Assembly: GCA_036927565.1 (NCBI GenBank)
Contig: JAYESD010000001.1
Coordinates: forward strand, 47,428,064-47,492,063
Reading direction: 5' to 3'
Length of the DNA stretch: 64,000 nucleotides
Origin: Tuctoria greenei
Taxonomy: Eukaryota; Streptophyta; Magnoliopsida; Poales; Poaceae
Positions within the stretch are counted from its first letter, which is position 1. The number at the start of each line of letters is the position of its first letter. A model generated the notes under the pieces. The model saw only the letters and a list, made by a program, of their open reading frames with translations. It had not been told where the DNA came from and searched no databases. Of the stretch, positions 32,993-45,003 are shown one piece after another. Made by a program: the position numbers and the translations under genes.

Positions 32993-34552
32993 TGTTGGTA
33001 TCTCTTAACACCACAGATCATCTCCGGTAAAGAGATGAGATCCGCAAGCGCACAGAAGATACCGTTGTAGCATTGAACCCATGAGTATTCCCAAGGGTAT
33101 CATATTTATCCCAAAGGAATGCAATGGAGTAAAGTATATACTACTCTTATGGTCAAGCTATGGGATACTAATCCATTATCCGGACAGGGGTAAGTTGATA
33201 ATAGGGGTAGTGTGACACACACCTAGGCAATCTATTCTAAAGGGTAAAATGGGTCCTAGAGGGAGATTGGATTGAGAGTTAGAGAGTTGCTCCTACAATG
33301 CTCCTATTACATATACATAGGCTAAGGTAGATACTAATGGTCATGTCAATAATGAATTCCTATGTAATGCTATTCAACACATCGGGCACGGGCTTACCCC
33401 TAGCAATACTAGGGCAACTCCCACCAAGAGCCTGTGGCATAGCCGAACGTGGAGGATTACAAAGGACAGATAGGGCTGTCACCACCTGCTGCCTACCTCT
33501 TCAATCCGTGGGTCTTCGAGACATCCAATGCAACTTAAATGCCCTAGCACCATGCTAGCATACTAAGCAAATACCTTAAGAGCTGCAGCACAAGCCATCC
33601 TAAGGCAATGAACTAAATCATCGTTAAACCAATGTTGATTGCATAGCATAGTTATTCATATTAACATAATCATATCATAACTACATAGACTATAGTGGGG
33701 GTCTATAGTGTTTATGACCATAAGATGTGATCATGAGAGTACAATCATAAAGACTATACCTTCCACTTACATGGACTCCACAATCAAACAAGAAATGCTT
33801 TGTCCAAGTATATGTATAAAAGAAGACTAAAGATAATATCTTTATCGAGCACAAAGTCACAAATACAAGAAAGAATACACAAGACATACCTTTCCCAATG
33901 TGGGATTGGGAAGAGAGACTTCTTCTACTCCTTTCCCAATTTGGACATGGAACTAGAGGCTCTCCTCTCTACATCCTAACTCCTCTAAGGACTATGGAAG
34001 ATAGTGTATACAATAGAATGATGTCCAAGTGGTGTGTGTTGAAGTGAGGGGTATGGGTTCCTATTTATACTAGTGTTGAGGTCGGTTCCCGCCACCAAAA
34101 GTGCGTGAATTAGTCGTCATTGACTCTAGGGGGCCGGGAGGAGCCAACACGTGGAAGTTGACAGCGTTTGGCGCCAGGACCAGGTTGGTCGACCCCCTGG
34201 TTTGGCCGACCTGGTGAGGGCTCCAAACGGCCCGTACTTCCTCCAGGTGGATGCCAGGTGGGTCCCATTGACTGATATTGGTGCTACACTGTTGGATGGC
34301 CTCAGATACTTCTGTTTGTGGGCCATTTGATCCATGTGGTGCCACATGTCATCGCCTGATCGGTTGGGATGATATTTTATAAGATTGCTCCCCATACTTT
34401 TCCTCAATTCCTGTATAAATATCTTCATACACTTATTTCTCCAAGTACAAGTGGAAATAGGTCAAGTAGAAAGGTTATGTGTGCAAGAAATGATCAATCC
34501 TTCACATAATTGAGTTATATTGACGGCTGAAATTGGTATATAACAGCCATCA
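32993..34552 (-). repeat. 5' LTR of element E (1560 bp)
   Basis: On the - strand it runs from TGATGGCTGTTATATACC to TACCAACA and is followed by the primer site. The TATA box is at 34063-34069. U5 is long, about 1.07 kb. A stretch at 33768-33805 is nearly identical to 31862-31895 in the interior. I find no coding sequence. Confidence 0.75.
34063..34069 (-). promoter_or_regulatory. TATA box in element E LTR
   Basis: TATAAAT within GTATAAATAGGAACCC on the - strand, a strong plant TATA context. Confidence 0.65.
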
Positions 34553-35241
34553 ACACCTCCTCTGCAGAGGTGAGCTCCAGATCTATCACATAGTCCAGCC
34601 ACTTGCCCTGGACGAAGGGACGCGGGTGTTAAGAGGACGGTGCGTCTTGTCCCCGTCAAGGATTAAAGAAACGCTGCTTCCCCAGACGCATGGCGCAGCG
34701 CACGCCTAATGCCAAGTACCGTTGTGACCAATCCTATCACAGTGAAGACGCCGAAGACCTATCCCACTAAGCCAACTGGGTAGCTTACAACGACAGAGAC
34801 AATTGGACAGGACATCCCCTGCCAATGTCAGCAACGGCCCATGGGCTACTGATGACGCAAGCAGCAAGACAACGAGTCTTCAAGTCCATGGTTAGAGCAA
34901 GCTTACGGAAGAACCCTTAGATCTTTAGGATAAGATCGCATCGGGGCCACCCGTTAGGCCCCGGGATCCCACTTGTAAGGCGTCCGACCTTGTCTATAAA
35001 AGGTCCGGACCGCCACCGTTACAAAGGACCGAAACATCACACACGCATACACACATACTAGCAATACCATCCACCGTGGAGTAGGGTGTTACGCTCCTTG
35101 CGGCCCGAACCACGTAAAAACCACCGTCACATATCTCATCCGCTAGAACACTTGATTGAGGCCTAAGTCCCACCGAACAAAGAACCTCCGCAGGCTACTC
35201 CTTAGCAAATCCGAAGGAAGTATCGTACTAACACTTCGACA
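34553..35241 (+). repeat. 5' LTR of element F, 3' part
   Basis: It matches 45520-46199 of the right LTR from CCTCTGCAGAGGTGAGCTCC onward and ends TAACACTTCGACA. TATAAAA is at 34995-35001. The LTR start was separated by insertion of element E. Confidence 0.85.
34995..35001 (+). promoter_or_regulatory. TATA box in element F left LTR
   Basis: TATAAAA in TGTCTATAAAAGGTCCGG. The right LTR has TGTCTAAAAGGCCC at the same place (about 45949), so its TATA box is lost. Confidence 0.65.
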
Positions 35242-35260
35242 TTTGGCATGCCAGGTAGGG
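35242..35260 (+). promoter_or_regulatory. Primer-binding site of element F
   Basis: TTTGGCATGCCAGGTAGGGG follows the LTR end directly and corresponds to the B site at 21292-21310. Confidence 0.6.
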
Positions 35261-35296
35261 GCTTTTCCCCTCATAAGTGGTAGCATTTTTACCACC

Positions 35297-36995
35297 ATGG
35301 TGTTCATCAGGCCCGTGGAAGGCGGTTTCCGCGCTCGTCGTCCGGTGACCAGATCAGTCGCTCGAGCGGCGCTCTATGGTCCATCACGCCCCCGTGCAGG
35401 TACCGCTGGCCAAGACGGCACGTCGGGACACATACCGGCCAAGTCAGCCCCACTGGCACAACTAATTGCAAGCCCGGAGAGCGCTCTAGCGGCGGTCGGA
35501 GCTCTTCTCCACCACCCACCATCGCTGAATGCTTCTCAGGGAGCGGCTCAGCAGTGGGTCCAAGACATCGACTATTTCGTCGTCACAGCCATCAACTTCC
35601 CCAACAGGGGAAGGCGCCTCGTGTCGCTGTCACGAATGCCGTCCATCGCCTACGAGTGTTGGCTGGCTCCCCACGAAGGACCTCAAGCCTGAGCTTGACC
35701 GCCATCAAGCTCACCTGGACAGCCGAGTCATCATCGAGTGGCAACGAGAGAGGCAGCACAACCTCGACACTGAATATGGCCCTCAATGCCCTGTTCACGA
35801 GGCGTCCTCCATCCAAGGTGCACAGAAGCTAAACCCACTGCCACCTGACCAGGAGTATGTCGGCTCGATAGCCCCCAATAGTACTCGATGCAGCAGAACA
35901 TGCAACAACAAAACTTGGCGCAGCCGGTACCATTGCAACAATGCATGGCACAAACAGTGCCACAACCGCAGGTTCCACAGGCGCCGCACGTCGTGCAGCA
36001 GACCCCCTTGGGGTATGCTACCCTGTATGCCTCTCCAAAAAAACCCATCGGAGGCTGTGCAGCGTTGGCTCCGCACCTCCGCATCGTGACGTGGCCACGC
36101 AATTTCCAGCCACATATGCCGGAGAGGTTCGACGAAAGCATCAACCCGGCTGAGTTCCTGCAGATCTACACCACGATGCTCCGTGCTGCAGGAGGGGATG
36201 AGACCATCCTGGCGAAATACTTTCCAGTCACCCTGACTTGATCAGCCCGCTCGTGGGTGATGAACCTGCCTGAGGGGTCTATAACCTCTTGGGATGAGTT
36301 GTGCCGGTAGTTCATAGCGAACTTTGATAGTTCTTACACTCGTCCCAACACCGAGCTCGACCTCCACATCGTGCGGCAATAGCACAAGGAGACGATGAGG
36401 TCATTCATCCAGCGTTTCTTCCAGGTACGCAACTCCATCCCTGACATCCGGAATGCCTTTGTCATAGTGGCATTCCGCCAGGGAGTGCGTGACTGCAAGA
36501 TGCTCGGGAAGTTAGCCACGCACAACGTGCAAGACGTCTCCGAGCTCTTCTCCATTACTGACCGGTGCGCCAAGGCGGCAGAAGGCCATGACTAGCACGC
36601 TTAGCCTGCTCCCGGGATGGGCGGGGCCGGCCAGACTGGAGAAGGAGCCGCTACGCCTGGTAGCGGAAAAAAGAAGAACAAGAACCGGGGTGGCGGCCAG
36701 AACAGGCCGCTGCATGGGACCCCATCGCGGTAGCAACCACAACCAGAGGTGGCAAACCCCCACGCGAAGAGAAGCTCCCACGTCAGCCACCTGTCGCTGA
36801 TGAAGGTGTAGAGCCCTGCCCGATGCACAAAACTCGCGACCACACCGTGAGTGAGTGCCGGGAGATAAAGAGATGCGTCGAACGCTACCAAGAGCGGTCG
36901 CAACAGCGCCCAGACGGCGCCCCCTTCCGCCAGCGGGAGGGCAAGCAGAAGGTCGACCCCAAGGTCGACGATGACAAGAAGATGGAGTAAACAAA
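35297..36995 (+). pseudogene. gag: gag of element F (broken)
   Basis: The first ATG in a fitting frame is at 35297 (MVFIRPVEGGF). The N-terminal part is open to 35692, then shifts frame near 35680 and again near 35880. The capsid part (about 35990-36595) contains PRNFQPHMPERFD, YFPVTLT and FRQGVRD and lines up with A and B gag. Stops fall at 36239, 36308, about 36380 and 36594. Another frameshift near 36600-36800 precedes a knuckle segment (CPMHKTRDH ... SECREI, about 36815-36865). It is a heavily decayed capsid/nucleocapsid gene. Confidence 0.8.
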
Positions 36996-37862
36996 GCAAG
37001 ATTGGGCTCTCAAAGTGGTTCACCAAGACTCCAACGCCAGCAGTTACCACGAGCATCGCAAGACCCTCCACGTCATCTTTGGAGGGTCTTGGGATCCCGC
37101 GTCCCGGAACGCGGTCAAGACCCTTCGTCATGCAGTGGCTTCGATAGCCCTTGTACCCACTCCGACACTGCACCATCGCTCGAAGGAGAGGCCAATCAGC
37201 TTCGACACCTCTGACTGCTGCATAAACATGGCCGAGGCAAGGGTTTTACCTCTCCTAGTCGCCCCCACCATTTCCAACGTCAAGCTCCACTACGTCTTCA
37301 TAGATGGTGGGGCCAGCCTCAACCTCCTCAGCCGCGCAGCCTTCGAGCAGCTGCAGATCTGGGTGTCTAAGCTCACCCCCTCGAGCCCATTCTCAGGGGT
37401 AGGACCAGGGAGCATCATCCCATATGGCAACATCCATCTCCGGGTGACCTTCGGGAAACCCAACAACTACAGGACGGAGAGCATACTCTTTGACGTCGCT
37501 AATGTCAGCCTCCCCATCAACACCATCATCAGCAGGCTGACCCTGTATCTATTCATGGCCGTAGCCCACTACGACTACCTCGTCCTGAAGATACCAACCC
37601 CCTTCGGCATCCTCAAGATCCGCGGAGACCGCACCAACGCAGTGTTAGCCTTGGAGTAGCTCCAAGCCCTCTCAGCAGACCCGACACCCACCCCGGGCGA
37701 CGCTGGATCAAGTCAGCCTCCGCCGAGCTCACGTCAGCGTGGAGCACCCGCTGCGCCCCGACTGCAGCCCTCTAGCAGCACCGACGTCCACATCAAAGTT
37801 GCCAAGCTCAGTCACAGCACTGATCATACCACTCGCAAGATGGGCGGCAGGGGAAGGAAGTA
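36996..37862 (+). pseudogene. pro: Aspartic protease of element F
   Basis: The frame is open from after a TAA near 36988 to 37659, starting around VHQDSNASSYHEHRK. It contains IFGGSWDPASRN, as in A and B, and the active site FIDGGASLNLLS (about 37297). The middle part (RVTFGKPNNY, INTIISRLTLY) matches the A protease; ILGRP is altered to IISRL. TAG at 37657-37659 and TAG at 37861-37863 close it. The family would continue here into RT, but no RT follows. Confidence 0.82.
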
Positions 37863-38690
37863 GGGACGCTCGCTCATTGCCCCTCTGGTAGCTGTCGACT
37901 GCAAGGTTGCACCACAACCATTACAACTGCCTTGGGGCCTTGAGCACCCCTATTGTAAATATTAAGCTTAGTAGAACAGTGTAAAGGTTTGTCGTAGGGC
38001 TTAGGAGCAACACTAAGGACAACCGAGCTCCAGGAGGGTCAGGTCCAGAGTATGCAGTCAGCTTAGCTTGGTTCCGAACCCTAAGTCTGTACACCCTGCC
38101 TCCCTCGTCATCCGAAAGCAAGTCGTTGCCCTCTTTTGTAAAAGCCTGACCCCCCCTACGAACTCCGATAAAAAAGAATCACTGTTTTACTTAATGCTTT
38201 CTTAAAAACATTGTTCATTTAATTATGCATTAATTTTATGATCATACCATACTAGCCTCGTTTATTGTATGTTATCTTCATATACACAGTTGTATGCTCT
38301 ATAACTCACCCCTGCTTAAGTCATGCAGTCCAACTACATGCGGGTTCACTTGAGGTACCTGCAGTGTATTAGGGGTTCTTCCGACTGCTCTCGTCAATAG
38401 GGTCCCGTGGCGCTAGAAGTCTTCCCAGGAAAGTATTGTGCCTAGAAGGAGGTCCAGGGGGTGTAAATTTCTTAGCCCGGTCTTGCACCCTAAGCATACA
38501 CACCCTACCTCCCAGTGCTACAGCTGAGTACTGGAGCCAGAAAGCTCACACCCTTAAGACGGTAGGAGCCGGACCCCAGAGCACCAACGCATCAAATTGC
38601 CCAAGCCCCGTGCATCAGTCCAGGACAGTAAGACATGACAAAGTTAAGGAGAGGAACAAGTATGACCGACGAGCAAGACTACCCCCCCTC
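37863..38690. other. Noncoding spacer after protease in element F
   Basis: No coding signal. It contains two segments (38060-38105 and 38470-38515) of the AGC..GG..ACCCTAAG type that also occur twice after the pol gene of A (5542-5580 and 5836-5880). The spacer therefore corresponds to the post-pol block of A, and everything from RT to integrase is missing in between. Confidence 0.65.
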
Positions 38691-41270
38691 TTTCTATTAT
38701 ATGTGCAGGACAAACCGCCGAAGCACCCAGCTCCAGCACCTCCCAAGAGGCCTGTCATCGATGTCTCCACGACGGTGGTGGGCGACACAGGAGCATCCAG
38801 CTCCGGCACCTCGCAAGGGGCCTGCCGTTGACGTCCAAGCACATCAACGATAGCACCAAGCATGGATAAGTGAGTAAATTCTCCTGCCCCGCTCTTGTTG
38901 CCAACAGGATTCTCTTGCGATAGCTTGTACACCAGAGGTCTGTCATCAACGACTCTACGACAATGGTGGACGATGTTGGAGCATCCAGCTCTGGCACCCC
39001 CCAAGGGGTCTGCCATCGACGTCTCAACGACGATGGTGGGTGACGCTAGAGCACCAAGCTCCGGCACCTCCCAAGGGGCATGCCATCGATGTCTCCACAA
39101 CGGTGATGGGCGACGCCGGAGCATCCAGCTCTGGCACCCCCCAAGGGGCCTGGCATCAACGCCTCAAAGATGATGGTGGGCGACACCGGAGCATCCATCT
39201 CTGGCACCTCCCAAGGGGCCTGGCGTTGACGTCTCCACGATGGTGGTGGGCGACGCCGGAGCATCCAGCTCCGCCCACCTTGCAAGGGGCCTGCCGTTGA
39301 CGTCCCAACACGTCAATGACAACACCAAGCACGGATAAGTGAGTAAACTCTCCTACCCCACTCTTGTGGCTAATAGGGTTCTCTTGTGATAGCCAGTACA
39401 CCAGGGGCCTGCCGTCGATGACTCTATGATGATGGTGGATGGCGCTGAAGCATCCAGCTCTGGCACCCTCCAAGGGGCATGCTGTTGACGTCTCAACGAC
39501 GATGGTGGATGACATCGGAGCACCCAGCTTTGGTACCTCCCAAGGGGCCTGCCATCGATGTCTCCACAATGGTGGTGGGTGACGCTGGAGCGTCCAGCTC
39601 CGGCACTTTGCAAGGGGCCTGCCGTCAATGTCCCAGCACGTCAACGACAACACCAAGCGAGGATAATTGAGTAAACTCTCCTACCTTTCTCTTGTTGCTA
39701 ACAGGGTTCTCTTGCGATAGCCTGTATACCAGGGGTCTACCGTCGACGACTCTACAACGATGGTGGACGACGCCGGAGCATCCAGCTCCACCACCCCCCA
39801 AGGGGCCTACCGTTGATGTCTCAATGACGATGGTGGATGACGCCGGAGCATCCAGCTCCGACACCTCCCAAGGGGCCTACTGTCGACGTCTCAACGACGA
39901 TGGTGGGTGACACAGGAGCACCCAGGTCCGGCACCTTCTAAGGGGTATGTCATCGTCGACTCGACGATGGTGGATGACGCCAGAGCATCCAGCTCCGGCA
40001 CCCCCTAAGGGGCCTGCCCTCGACGTCTCAATGACGATGGTGGACGATGCCAGAGCATACAGCTCGGGCAGCCCCCAAGGGGCTTGCCGTCGACGTCTCA
40101 ACGACGATGGTGGGCGACACCAGAGCACCCAGCTCTGGCACCTCCCAAGGGGCCTGCCGTTGACGAATCTACGACGAGTGTGGACGATGCCGGAGGATCC
40201 ATCTCTGGCACCCCCCAAGGGGCCTGCCATCGATGTCTCAACGATGATAGTGGACGACGCTGGAGCAACTAGCTCCGGCACCTCCCATGGGGCCTGCCAT
40301 CGACGTATCCACGACAGTGGTGGGCGACGCCAGAGCGTCCATCTCTGGCACTTTGCAAGGGGTCTGTCATCGACGTCCCAGCACGTCAACGATAGCCCCA
40401 AGCACGAACAAGTGAGTAAACTCTCCTGCCCCGCCCTTGTTGCTAATAGGGTTCTCTTGCGATATCCTGTATACTGAGGGCCTGCTGTCGAAGACTCTAC
40501 GATGATGGTGGATGGCGCCGAAGCACCTAGCTCCAGCACCTCCCAAGGGGCCTGCCGTCGATGTCTCCACGACGGTGGTGGGCGACGCCGGAGCGTCCAT
40601 CTCCGGCACTTTGTTAGGGGCCTATCGTCGACGTCCCAGCACGTCAACGACAGCACCAAGCGCGGATAAGTGAGTAAACTCTCCTACCCCGATCTTGTTG
40701 CTAACAGGGTTCTCTTGCAATAGCCTGTATACCAGGGGCCTGCTGTCGATGACTCTACGATGATGGTGGACGACACCAGAGTATCCAGCTGCAACACCCT
40801 CCAAGGGGCATGCCGTCGATGTCTCAACGATGATGGTGGGCGACGCCAGAGCACCCGGCTCCAGCACCTCCCAAGGGGCCTGCCGTTGACGTCTCCACGA
40901 CGATGGTGGGCGACGCTGTAGCGTCCAGCTTCGGCACTTTGCATGGGGCCTGCAATCGATGTCCCAGCACACCAATGACAGCACCAAGCGTGGATAAGTG
41001 AGTAAACTCTCCTACCCTGCTCTTTTTACTAACAGGGTTCTCTTGGGATAGCCTGTATACCAGGGGCCTACCATTGACAACTTTATGATGATGGTGGACG
41101 ACGCCGGAGCATCCAACTCCGTCACCCCCAAAGGCCTATCGTCGACGTCTCAACGACGATGGTGGGCGACGTCGGAGCACTCAGCTCCAGCACCTCCCAA
41201 GGGTCCTGTTGTCGACGTCTCCACAACGGTGATGAGCGATGTCGAAGCGTCCAGCTCTGGCAATTGGTGG
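38690..41270. repeat. Higher-order tandem repeat array of element F (70-bp units)
   Basis: About 25-30 units of 69-71 bp lie head to tail. Each contains GGGGCCTGCC, then a variable GACGTCTC part with ACGATGGTGG, and a hairpin GCCGGAGCATCCAGCTCCGGC. Three unit types alternate (GACTCTACGA, GTCTCAACGA, GTCTCCACGA). Groups of units are separated by a spacer of about 110-130 bp with AAGTGAGTAAACTCTCCT and TAACAGGGTTCTCTTGCGAT at about 38860, 39330, 39650, 40405, 40665 and 40985. Where three units and one spacer follow each other, the larger period is about 318-326 bp. Both strands are largely open by chance of composition; I do not call them genes. Confidence 0.85.
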
Positions 41271-41617
41271 CGTTATGACACTCCAACTCCTCTGCCTTAC
41301 TAGGGGCACGTTGAAGACATCTTGCAAATCAAATGATAGATGTGCCCAGCTAACTAACCACATCTACCAAGGGGCCTCTAAGGGGGTTCCATAGGCAAAA
41401 AGTCAATGGGCAACACCTCGGCCATATCAATTGTGCAATCGTTGGTCCTCAAAATCTAATAGGCTCGACAAAGGATTTGAAAACCCTTACGCAACTAAGG
41501 ACTTAGAGCAACAGTTGAGAAGCACAAAGACAAGCTATGAAGTAAAACACAAATTCATATTCATTAAGGAATATTTACAAAGGGGCGAACCCCATATACA
41601 AAGTCGGGATGCCAGCC
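41271..41617. other. Noncoding stretch after the array in element F
   Basis: This AT-richer stretch lies at the 3' side of the antisense ORF and probably holds its 3' untranslated region and poly(A) site on the - strand (AATGAATATGAATTTG, about 41550-41565). I see nothing else in it. Confidence 0.5.
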
Positions 41618-44461
41618 TTAGTCCCTGGAAAATTGTGCGACGACATGTTTCGCGCCATTCTTGACCTCTGCCGATGTCGCCTCCTCGCGCTCTTCAACAG
41701 GACCTTCAAAATATGGCTCTAGGGGCAGATCAGGGTACCTGCTCCGGTAGCACACAAGCACATGGGTTGCTACCGTCTCCGCCACTCCCCAACCCTCGGC
41801 TTCCAGGCACTGAGCCAGCTGACACTCATGCAGATCGAGCTCCCGGGCGCGATGCTCCATCGAGCACTCCCAGGCTTGGATGTTGAGATCGTGCGGCTGA
41901 AGTTCCTGACGCTCAGCTGAGTGTTGCGCCCGATCCCGCGATAAGTCCCTCTCCCAGAGCTCAAGATATTCAAGGCGGGACTTCAGCCTGTTCCAATCAG
42001 CCTCAACCCGAGCCATCATTTCCTGGGCCGTCACCTCCTGCTCGGTGAAAGCAGCCTCCCTCTTGGCAACATGGGCTTCTTGGTGACTCAAGGCCTCTCG
42101 ACCTTCTTCAAGGGCACGCAGGAGGGCATCAGCCGTGTCGTTGGCAACCTTGGCATCGGCCAGAATCTTCTGGGACAGGGCATCCATGGACTTCACCAAG
42201 CGATGCCTCAGCTCCAGCTCATTTCTCTCCTTTTCGTACGTTGCCTTCACCTCGGCGATCCTGAACCTCAGAAGATCCTCCCAGCCTCGGAGGCACTTGC
42301 CTTTGGCATGCAGCTTCTCCCACTCCGCGGCGAGAGCCTTCTGCACCCGGTGGAGGTTGGGTTGCACCTGAAGGATGCTGGACTGCGTCAAGTCCATGAT
42401 ATTAGAGAGGCACTCTGGCTGCAATGAAGTCAGGGAAGGTCGTCCGGTGATCATCTTGGGGACCTCTAACTCCCATAGCGGTGAAGAAGAGGCCACCGGT
42501 ACCGGGGATCTTGCCCCCGGAGGCTGAGCAGGAGTTGCGGCACCACCCGAAGTAGCAGCGCCATCATCGCTCAAGGAGCCGCCCGCCGGATCAGCAGCAG
42601 TGGAGGCCATATCTTCAGCCCCCGGAGTCGACTCCGACATTGCCTCTACCACGACGGCTGGAGGTGCCTCTGGCGCGATGGCTGGAGGTGCCTCTTGTGC
42701 AACAGCTGGAGGTTCCTCCAGCACCACAGTTGGAGATGCACCCGGAAATGCTTCACTACCCGCGACGGGCACGGACGCCGGAGCAGCGCTCCCTTGAACA
42801 AGCTTGGCAGGCTGCCCCGTCGGCGCAGCTGTAGCCTCCTCGGCCGCCTTCGAAGCGCTTTCGGGCAAAACCTCTAGCGTTAAGGGCCTCACAATAGTTG
42901 ATGTAGTCCTGCAAATCAAGATCAAGCTCTGATCAATAAAGAAAGGCAAGCGAGATAATAGAGCAATCATTGGCAAGAATGCATTACTGGCATCCCCGGA
43001 AGCTCCAGTGAGCCTCCACTTTCGGCGACCCTGAAGTCACAGGCCATGATGATGGCATAATTGGTGAGGTCATCCCAACTGAGCCTCCGCCAAAGCCACT
43101 AGCAACGCAGCCACTCGAGGCCTTTTTGCCTGAGGCTGCGTAGGTGTGACGCTGCTAGAGCCCCCCTGTGGCACCCTGGACTGCACTGGCAACGGGGATG
43201 CTAGATGATGTGTCGACCGCTGACGTCGGCGGAGCCGCCGCTTGACGGACTGAGCCTCCCCCTAAAGAACCGCCAATGCCCATTACAAGAGGGGCGCGCC
43301 GGGGAACGTTGACTTGGAGCGAAGTCCACCTGCGGCGGCGCCCTCGGTGGCGACCTAGGGCGTTTCTCCTTCACAACCTCAACCACGAGGGCCTTCCCCT
43401 TGCCTCTGTCGGGGATCGGTGCCTTCGCCTTACCTGTGTCAGGTACCGACGTCTTGCCTTTCCCTTCGACAGCGGGTTGCCTCCTCTGCCCTGGAAGCTT
43501 TGGAGCCTGAAGAAGGTGCAGCCTCCTCTGATGAGTCGACGATGACCAGGCCCCGACTCTCATCACAAACCTGCCATGGCGCAAGACCAATCGCGTCCAG
43601 GTTGGGCATCTCCTTCATAACCTTTGTCCGAAGGTCCCGATCTATGCAAAGTGGTGGGCAAGCCAATGGGAAGTTGAAGACGTTGTCTGATAGCAGGTCG
43701 CCACACACCTTGGACATTGCATCGAGCACCTCTTTCGCGGTCGCCTCTGTGTCGCGGCCCCACACCAGTCGGTTGCCATCCTTTATCCTGAAGTAGAGCC
43801 ATGTAGGATGGCAACGGTGCTGAAGGGGAGCCAGGCATCGACAGATGAAGTCCGCCATCACCTTCAACTCCGACAGACCATGATCTGCCAGGAATTGGAT
43901 CCTCTCCGTCATCGGGGTGTAGGCCAACTCCAACTCTGGCTGCTCCTCCTAGGTCTCCTTCCTGATCATCGACCATCCAGTGGGCATAACCAGGCGGTCG
44001 TGGGTGTCAACTTGTACGATCACATGATCCTTCCTCCAATCAGCCCACTTCACCGAAGAGAGTGATGTGATGTACTTGAAAAGGTTGTTGGCCCGATGTT
44101 GGAAGCAGTAGCCGCCGAGGAAGTTGGATTTGTTCTTCTTCCCGGTCTGCCTCAACACAAAGAACTGCCAGAACACTAGTACGCTCGGATGCACCCTGAC
44201 GAACATCTCACAGAAATGCGAGAACACCGCCGCCACCACTAGAGAGTTTGGCGATAGGTGATGAAGCTGAAGCCCAAGGACTTCCAGGAGTGTCACCAGG
44301 AAGGAGGAAACAGGAGGGACGAACCCGGAGTATGCGTACGCTTGGAAGAAGACGATCTCCTTCTCCCCCAACTCCAACGGCAAGGAGCCAGGACGGATCA
44401 GGTCCTATCGCTCCTCGTCCTCCCAGCCAAAAAGCCGCCTCATGGGTGAGAGATCCTCCAT
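41618..44461 (-). pseudogene. Spliced antisense ORF of element F
   Basis: Exon 1 starts with an ATG at 44461 (MEDLSPMRRLFGW) and has the same domain as in A and C (SHFCEMFVRVHPS, FKYITSLSSVKWADWRKD). It is broken by TAG at 44405-44407, TAG at 43949-43951 and a frameshift near 43490, and decays towards the intron. The predicted intron is 42909-42987 (79 nt; GTAATG donor, TTTGCAG acceptor). Exon 2 (42908-41618) is open throughout: an Ala/Pro/Glu-rich part, a long coiled coil (about 42400-41800) and the C-terminal THVLVCYRSRYPDLPLEP, which aligns with EYVLTCYTS of A. The function is unknown. Confidence 0.75.
42909..42987 (-). other. Predicted intron in the antisense ORF of element F (79 nt)
   Basis: The - strand donor is GCCA/GTAATGCATTC and the acceptor is GATTTGCAG/GACTAC. 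The length and the place (between the globular domain plus basic region and the Ala/Pro/Glu region) match the 78-nt introns of A and C. Confidence 0.55.
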
Positions 44462-45003
44462 CTAGGAAGGAGGTAGGGCTGAGTCCATTGGAGCAGGGGT
44501 AAAGAACCTCAAGGGTGGGTAGACACTCAAGGAGGAATACGAAGGCTCGAATGCTTGGGGTGTGCGGAAGGAACGAACCTCCATTGAGCACAAAGGTATC
44601 CCCTTTAAGCACCCTAGTGGCATTTGGGCGCACCGCAAATTAGAGCAGGCTCTGAATCAACGGCTCGTACCACGATGTCCATGATAAATGGGCTCAGGTC
44701 CCCCGTCAGAAAAACTGGACCAGACGGTTCTCCGCCTAAGAACGCAACCCAGCGGTTCCCTTAAAGACAAAAGTGAAAGTAGAAGAAGTGTAGCAGGTGC
44801 CTTGGGAACCATCGCAATAATATCGCAGCAAGCAAAGATCCCGTCGACACGACCCCTCAACTAGAGAGGGACACATGGTCACAGCAGCAGAGGCGCGCAC
44901 CGCTTCGACTGATCAAGACAAAATTAAAAGGCCACGTGGGAAAGCAGGATAAGGGCTCCACCCTCGGGCTCATCACCACCCCCAAGGTGGACCCAGGGGC
45001 CAT
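44462..45003. other. Spacer between antisense ORF start and 3' LTR of element F
   Basis: This is the probable leader/promoter of the antisense ORF on the - strand. It ends in a polypurine-like tract, CCCAAGGTGGACCCAGGGG (about 44981-44999), next to the LTR. No gene is seen. Confidence 0.55.

Larger units (their letters stand above)
30561..34552 (-). mobile_element. Gypsy element E (Tat/Grande-like primer site), minus strand, 5' part
   Basis: A 5' LTR (32993-34552) and a primer-binding region with TGGCGCCGTTGCC are clear. The internal part, down to the B insertion at 30561, has no recognisable gag or pol, which fits the long leaders of Tat/Grande-type elements but does not prove the class. 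On its right E cuts the LTR of element F; the probable target bases are ACACC (34553-34557). Confidence 0.7.

Noticed and set aside
39877..40659. Open frames of 160-260 codons on both strands of the F array
   Set aside because: They come from the repeat unit, which has few stops in several frames. The 70-bp period shifts frame from unit to unit, and no homologue is known to me.
38690..41270. CRISPR-like alternation of repeats and spacers
   Set aside because: Units are 70 bp and similar throughout, with no unique spacers and no cas genes, and the context is a plant retrotransposon. It is a minisatellite-type array.
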